Shown in pieces: positions 58,801 through 64,000 of a stretch of DNA of 64,000 nucleotides. Location of the stretch: contig NW_019211457.1 of the NCBI RefSeq assembly GCF_002443255.2, positions 20,781,497 to 20,845,496 of the forward strand. Direction: 5' to 3'. The DNA comes from Varroa destructor. Its lineage: Eukaryota; Arthropoda; Arachnida; Mesostigmata; Varroidae. Position numbers and translations under genes: made by a program. Below the pieces are notes generated by a model, which made no database searches, had not been told where the DNA came from, and saw only the letters and a list, made by a program, of their open reading frames with translations. Numbering within the stretch: the stretch's first letter is position 1; each line of letters begins with the position of its first letter.

Positions 58801-61800
58801 TTAAAATTTGCAAATGTGATTTCTAATATTGTGCGTTAACAATCAATAAGTCCATTTATTCATCTTCGATTTTAGATGTTCGACAACACGATTCGACTAT
58901 ATATATATGTATGCACAACAAGCAAGCACAATGATGATGACATATCACAGAATTGTTGGTGGTTTAGCACGGTAGCAAATTACGTGAAATTTCAATATTA
59001 TACAGATAAGTTCCAAGTATACGCATTTCAAGTATAGAGCTGACGAGACTGATCCGTAAGGCAGGCTTCACACCAAAAAGACTAAAAAAAGCTGGCTACA
59101 TAGTATTTATCACAATTTTATTTACCATAACTTATTGATACGATATTTTCTGTAACTACAACCTTTATTCGGCTTATGAAAGCTTAACTATAAATAATTT
59201 GTAGGGCGATCTGTGGATTTGTAAAACAAGTGATAACACAATGGTCTGTCCGATTCGGCCCCGTCCTGCCATTATCTCTCATAGCCGTCGCGTTGTAAAG
59301 CTCGTCATCTATTCTCCCTACCTTCTCAGACACTCAAAGAAGGCGTCGGTTGTTGAAAGCTCAAAGTGAAGTCTTAGGTCCTTTCGTTAAGCGGGAAGTC
59401 AGCAAAGAAATACGCTAGCGCATTTTTTAGCGTACTATGAACGCACAGTGTACGTTCCAAAAGAGGGGCCTTCACACAAAATTCAGGATTTTCTACAGTT
59501 TCCGCCCCGCAGCTGGAGCTTCATTTAGGTTGAACAGTTAAAATGCCGTTACGAGAGAGCTACTTTGCGGTTTTAGTCGCGCATAATGTGACTAGGGTTT
59601 TTCTACTCTCTTCTGTGATATGATAAGCGGAACCACTATCGTTAAAGGTGTTACCGTTGACGTGTCGTTAGTATAATTTTGCAAGAAACAATGTCTCACC
59701 AGCCGCGATACTGCGTTTTTTCATGAATTTTACGGCTTCCGTTCAGCCAGGTAGATAGGTAGTGTCCAACTAACCAGGAATTGCTGCGCTTGAAATCTAC
59801 TAGGGAGACAGATAACCGAGCTGCCTGTGCACAAAGTGACCTCGATTAAATTCTCTTGGTCCTTTACTGTCAAAAGAAATGCTTAGGTAAAATTGAGAGC
59901 AAAAGAGGGCTCAAATTGTCATTCTGAAAAAGATACGTTTTTTGAAAAAAGGGGTGACAGCTACAACGCTATCGATAGATCTTAGCTCCATAAAATCTCG
60001 CTAAAATAGGCCAGCTTCAAAAACATAATTTAAATTTTAAGCTGGTAGCATGCCAAAAGGCCAAAAATGTAAAAGCCAAAAAGTTTAGAAAGTTCAAAAG
60101 TTTAAAAAAAACTTGCTGCTAGGGCTTATTTAGACGGCCCAGTAAACGGTACACATTCTTCTTTTTTAAGCCCTTTTGCCTTATAGAAATGTGCTCTAAA
60201 CTCCTCAGAAGCTGCATGGTGGTTGGCAATGACATGCATACATAATACGACAAGCATCTCCTTAAAACCTCACAGAGTTTATCTGAAACATTTTTTTTAT
60301 TACATATGGGGACCTCCTAAGCCTGCTGATATAATATAGATAAAATAGAGATAAAATAGACTTCCAAGATTTAGAACGAAATTTCACTTATTTACAATTG
60401 ACATTCTTACTGTATACGACAAATCGGTTAAAAAAACAGTAACATACAAACTTCTTCTTACTTTTTCTGATGGTAGAGTAATTGATTCTAGCTGTAGAAG
60501 TCTTTTGAACTGCGTATGTGGTTGTGGTCGAGTCTGAAAAGTAGCAGAAGTTACCAGATAAAAATGCGAGTAAATGAAGAACTCCTAATCATAATGTGTT
60601 TAAAATACGTGATTCAAAGTATGTTTCTCACGCTGAGCAATCAATAACTATAACAAGCCTGAGAAATATTATACATACATTTACAAAAAAAAGAACATTG
60701 TTTTATGCTTTTTAGATACATTCTGTTTAGATCTTATTAGGCCTCAGAATTTCAAATAATTTTGATTAAGCTTTTCCAATGCAACTTTGGAACTCCAATA
60801 TGTTATTCACCACTGTATATTGAATGTCTCTAAAAACGACATTATGTTATTATTTTGACATTGGGTTAAACTCGCGTGAACACGTTCATGTGAAGGGGTC
60901 TCTTCTGTCACTATTCTAACTATTGTTATGTTAACTAATTCAAAATAATTAGTAATACTGAATCAAATAATAAAAAAAATTGCGTGTTTTTTCAATCATC
61001 ATGCGTGCTTCTAATTTTAAGGCGAAATTACTGAAATATATTTATGGCAGGATACCTGGAAGCATCCGCTCGGAGTTATAACTCTGCTTTCTCGTACGAG
61101 ATTGCCCACACGCCACTAAGGCTAGTAAAACGCGAAAGTAAGTTTTAGTTTTTGGAAAGCAATAACATAGTTTTTTCGACAATAATATAACCTCAGAAAC
61201 AAAAAAATCTTTAAACTAGTTAATTGGGCGATTCATTATCACCAAACCATTACCAAGTGGTCGAAGTAGAGTGTTAACCATAGAGCTCAATATTGACGAA
61301 AAAGACACGAGTTTTGAAGGAACTTTTTAATTCGAATTTATGGTATAGAGCTCAAGACATAAGACCAACTGGTTTAGCATATTTTGATGATACGGCACGT
61401 GTCTACGTTGAGGTTTGAGAACCAATTGCTTAGGTTACGCAATCCATTAGGTAGAACCCTGATATCATTCGATATAATAAGTCTTGGTTTCTTTTATAAA
61501 GACATATGGAAAACCCAGTCAGCGGCATTGTCCTTGATTCCTTTTAATTCCTGCTTGTGATAATCATTTCCATTAAGATGTTATTAATTGGCTACAAGTA
61601 TTTAATGTTTTCGAAAACGTAAGCTAGCGGCTTCCTGATAGTAATCGAAAGTTGAATTACCTTTAGTGTTTGCTATTTCGAGCATTTGTTATGATATCAT
61701 CAAATAGCAAAACACTGAGTTATATTATTATCGATTATGAAGAAAAATTGATGTGTTCTACCTCTCTTCAACTGAAACTCATATTAGCAGTTCGCTAACC

Positions 61801-63958
61801 ACATTAGCGTTTAAATGGTCTATACGAAACAGCCGACCCTTGGTCTCACAGGAATATACTCTCCGGTCTTCGATAACAGTCGAAACTGTTCAAAAATTTT
61901 TTTCATTTGGAAGACAAACAGAATTCATTCGCAATATTTATTATTTGCGTTGTTACTACTATATATTTGGAAAATTGACGGAAGAGCAGACTCTCCTCTA
62001 CAAGAGCACGTTTTTTTGTCTCAGTCCGGGCAGAAGTTCTTGCACGCTTGTATATTTCTTTAGATGACATCTGGTATGGCATTATTAAACAAATTTCAAC
62101 TTTCGTTAGTGTGCGTGTGTTTTACTGAATTACATCAACCATTATAATTCAGATCTTGAAAGATCCCTTTGATCTCGGAAGAGAGAGACTGATCTCGAAA
62201 AACCCTATATACTTATCAAAAGGATTTTATCAAAAGAATTGAATGTTCCTTCATCACATATATTTAGTAGGGAACAAAGCAGATAATTATCTGACAGACC
62301 CAGATGAAAACTGCATGGTGGCCAAGAATATCCTGGCCGAAATCCCGCGTATTTTTTGTGGGAACAAGGAAGTATATACAAAAAAATTTTGCCTCTTGTG
62401 AATGATCCTATTTTTTTTTTTATCAATCAATGCTATCTTCTTTTGAGTCGAAATGTTTTCGCTTCTCTCGCTTTTTACGGTCTCGACCTCAATGATAACT
62501 TCTTTGAGCGGAAGTAATTTACGTCGGATTATATTATTTTAAGCGGAGTTAACTCAGAGCAGGCTAATTCAATTTTCTTCAGGTAACTAAAACTATACAG
62601 TTTTTCGGAGAATGCTATTCGTGACTATTTTGGCCATTTTCTTTTGAAGTACCATTCTACATCTTTGGTTACGATTGTCAAAAAGACTAGTCTACATAAT
62701 TCCTAAAAGACTGACCATGTATTTATATCACAGCTCTAATGGCAATCATTAGGCACATTAGGCGCTCACCGGATTTCCGCTCCCTACAGCTTATTTTTCT
62801 GGGACAAACCAAATCTATGAAAAAAATTTAGAGAATCAAAACAGACTTATATAGAGGACCAATACTCTAATGACAGATAAACACAATAGACGAACTTAAA
62901 CGCCGTCAAGTTCCAGCTTTGAAATAGATTAGTTTGATTTTAACAAAACAAACAGTTGAAAATCGTCTGCGTAATACTTTTTAAAGATCTAATGGAATGG
63001 TGAAGGAGCTGTGACTGGAAGTAGGACTTATAGAGCTCCACGTTTAAGTTCCTCAAAGGTAGACACATGTAGCAGAAGAAACCTTTGAACTAGTGGATTT
63101 ATTATTTTCAGTGAGTTCTTTCAGTGTTTTCTCACAACCATACCAGTTGAAAAGGATTTCTTGTATCCGTTACGAGATGCGAGTGCATCTGTAGACGAAG
63201 ATCTGTTTCGATGTCTTTGCACAGTTGTTCAACCAGATATTCATCCAGTACCTGCCGAAGGCTCTCTTCCATTTGAATATCGCAATCGCCCGCTATGGCT
63301 TCGACAACTCGTGGCAGTGAGTCACTAGTCACCGACGAATTATTCTGGTACATTTGCGATAGAAACACCTACACAAACAGATGTATTCAATTATAAAAAG
63401 ACTGATAACGTATAGTAATAAATTGTTTTCAATAGGTTGCATACTTAAGGACGGTATCACATATGATCTTTTATGTAAAACTGTGTTTTTTTTATCTATG
63501 TTTGAGGAATCGCGACATTATCAACAATTAATTCTTTAATAAGATCCTCTTATTATTAGCCTGCTGATTAGCTCGTTTATATTATATGTAAATTATTCCA
63601 TCAGCATTCATTGAAAAATAGCGCATACAAGATCCTACCTTTAATTATCTGTAAAGGTATGATTTAAAAGTACCGAGTTAATAGAACTTCTAATTCCGTA
63701 TTTATCTTTGAGGTAAAGATTTATCTTAAGATTATTCTAAAATATTTTATTACTAGTTCTGAATCACGAAATCGACCTATAGTTATAGGACACTGTACCC
63801 TGATCAGGCTTCTGCGTTGTTACCTCAAGAAGAATTCCATGATGTGCAGCTAAGCCCCATAGGTCGCCGGCTTTACATAGTTGCGAACTAAAGTTCGACA
63901 AAACACGTAGTTTATCAAGTGTTGCATTAAATGGAGCGACTTCGTGCTGGTGGATGGC
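49856..63958 (-). CDS. WASHC4: WASH complex subunit 4 (SWIP), C-terminal half; 5' part outside window
   Basis: WASHC4/SWIP is a large helical subunit of the WASH complex, which activates Arp2/3 on endosomes for cargo sorting. Twelve exons are visible in translation order: 63824-63958, 63144-63368, 60462-60533, 58513-58718, 57467-57625, 55618-55689, 54988-55137, 54556-54700, 53400-53543, 53099-53206, 52763-52888 and 49856-50014. Every junction is GT..AG and in phase, giving 566 codons plus a TAA stop. Strong family blocks are [37 protein letters not shown] with [19 protein letters not shown] with [54 protein letters not shown] and [13 protein letters not shown]. The last exon ([10 protein letters not shown] ... 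TSARIFF) lies 2.7 kb from the one before it. The full protein is usually near 1,150-1,200 residues, so roughly half is missing to the right. The long acidic tail of vertebrate SWIP is absent. The first visible exon is the least conserved and its acceptor is a best guess. Confidence 0.94.
50230..51185 (+). pseudogene. Possible decayed gustatory-receptor-like gene inside the last WASHC4 intron
   Basis: On the strand opposite WASHC4, several hydrophobic, protein-like segments follow each other in different frames. One frame at 50305-50550 reads [13 protein letters not shown] then [19 protein letters not shown]. Another at 50560-50814 reads [20 protein letters not shown] then [19 protein letters not shown] third at about 50830-50970 contains [17 protein letters not shown]. 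After a good acceptor (TTATTTCTTTTTAG at 51098-51111) comes [22 protein letters not shown], which resembles the last-exon membrane segment of arthropod gustatory receptors, although the typical TY dipeptide is missing. Stops at 50302-50304 and 50548-50550 and the frame shifts argue for decay or for introns I could not resolve. The call is inference from pattern only. Confidence 0.35.
56240..56585 (-). pseudogene. Decayed non-LTR retrotransposon reverse transcriptase fragment
   Basis: A minus-strand frame reads [16 protein letters not shown] and then [16 protein letters not shown], followed by [17 protein letters not shown]. These match, in order, the reverse-transcriptase block ending in GxxLSPxLF, the catalytic YxDD block and the GLxINxxKT block of LINE-type elements. 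The catalytic motif reads YVDN rather than YVDD, and a stop precedes LSP, so the copy is dead. It lies in the WASHC4 intron between 55689 and 57467. More of the element may extend toward 57100 but is not readable. Confidence 0.6.
58104..58322 (-). other. Open frame in a WASHC4 intron, possible transposase remnant
   Basis: A 72-codon frame lies between the WASHC4 exons 57467-57625 and 58513-58718, which splice directly to each other in phase, so it is not part of that gene. Its part [19 protein letters not shown] loosely recalls the helix-turn-helix region of mariner-type transposases. The similarity is weak and no terminal repeats were found. Confidence 0.2.
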
Positions 63959-64000
63959 CTTTAACAGTGAAGTAACAGTAACATTCATTAATTAGAATCT

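Noticed and set aside
59940..60130. Possible inverted relation to the CCAAAAGG/CCTTTTGG-rich stretch near 51640-51720
   Set aside because: The similarity is short and driven by A- and T-rich runs. It is not enough to claim a repeat.
61753..62067. 104-codon plus-strand frame in a WASHC4 intron
   Set aside because: No family motif, no supporting splice or promoter signals, and AT-rich composition typical of the intron. Treated as chance.

Overview
The window is eukaryotic nuclear DNA. It is AT-rich, has spliced genes with GT..AG introns, many simple repeats and long gene-poor stretches. The five recognisable proteins (FoxK, ELOVL, Abi, ribosomal protein S14, WASHC4) and one ELAV-like protein have the character of an invertebrate, most likely an arthropod. 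A chelicerate such as a mite or tick is a reasonable guess, but nothing seen here fixes the species. No bacterial, viral or CRISPR locus is visible.

Layout from left to right: (1) 1-8338, no convincing gene. (2) 8339-10555, minus strand, an uninterrupted 738-codon FoxK transcription factor (FHA plus forkhead), followed on its 5' side by a GC-richer promoter/5' leader region to about 12.4 kb. (3) 12.4-21.6 kb, no gene, but a dispersed repeat pair, a 36-bp palindrome and a 62-bp tandem duplication. (4) 21871-29613, minus strand, a fatty-acid elongase (ELOVL family) reconstructed as eight exons. (5) 29.6-33.3 kb, ELOVL promoter side and intergenic DNA. (6) 33302-36769, minus strand, Abi (Abelson interactor), four coding exons, 527 residues. 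(7) 36.8-41.6 kb, probable Abi 5' leader and promoter plus intergenic DNA. (8) 41600-42865, minus strand, a three-RRM ELAV/Hu-like protein in one exon. (9) 43669-45543, plus strand, RpS14 in four coding exons, divergent from the ELAV-like gene. (10) 45.5-49.8 kb, intergenic with decayed coding-like patches. (11) 49856-63958, minus strand, the C-terminal half (12 exons, 566 residues) of WASHC4/SWIP, whose 5' part lies beyond the right edge. Its introns contain a decayed reverse-transcriptase fragment and, on the opposite strand, a decayed multi-pass membrane protein that looks like a gustatory receptor.

The genes are not a pathway cluster. Abi (WAVE complex) and WASHC4 (WASH complex) both feed Arp2/3-dependent actin assembly, but they are separated by unrelated genes, so this is probably coincidence. 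The spliced models were assembled by eye from splice sites, reading phase and family resemblance. Phases agree at every ELOVL, Abi, RpS14 and WASHC4 junction used.
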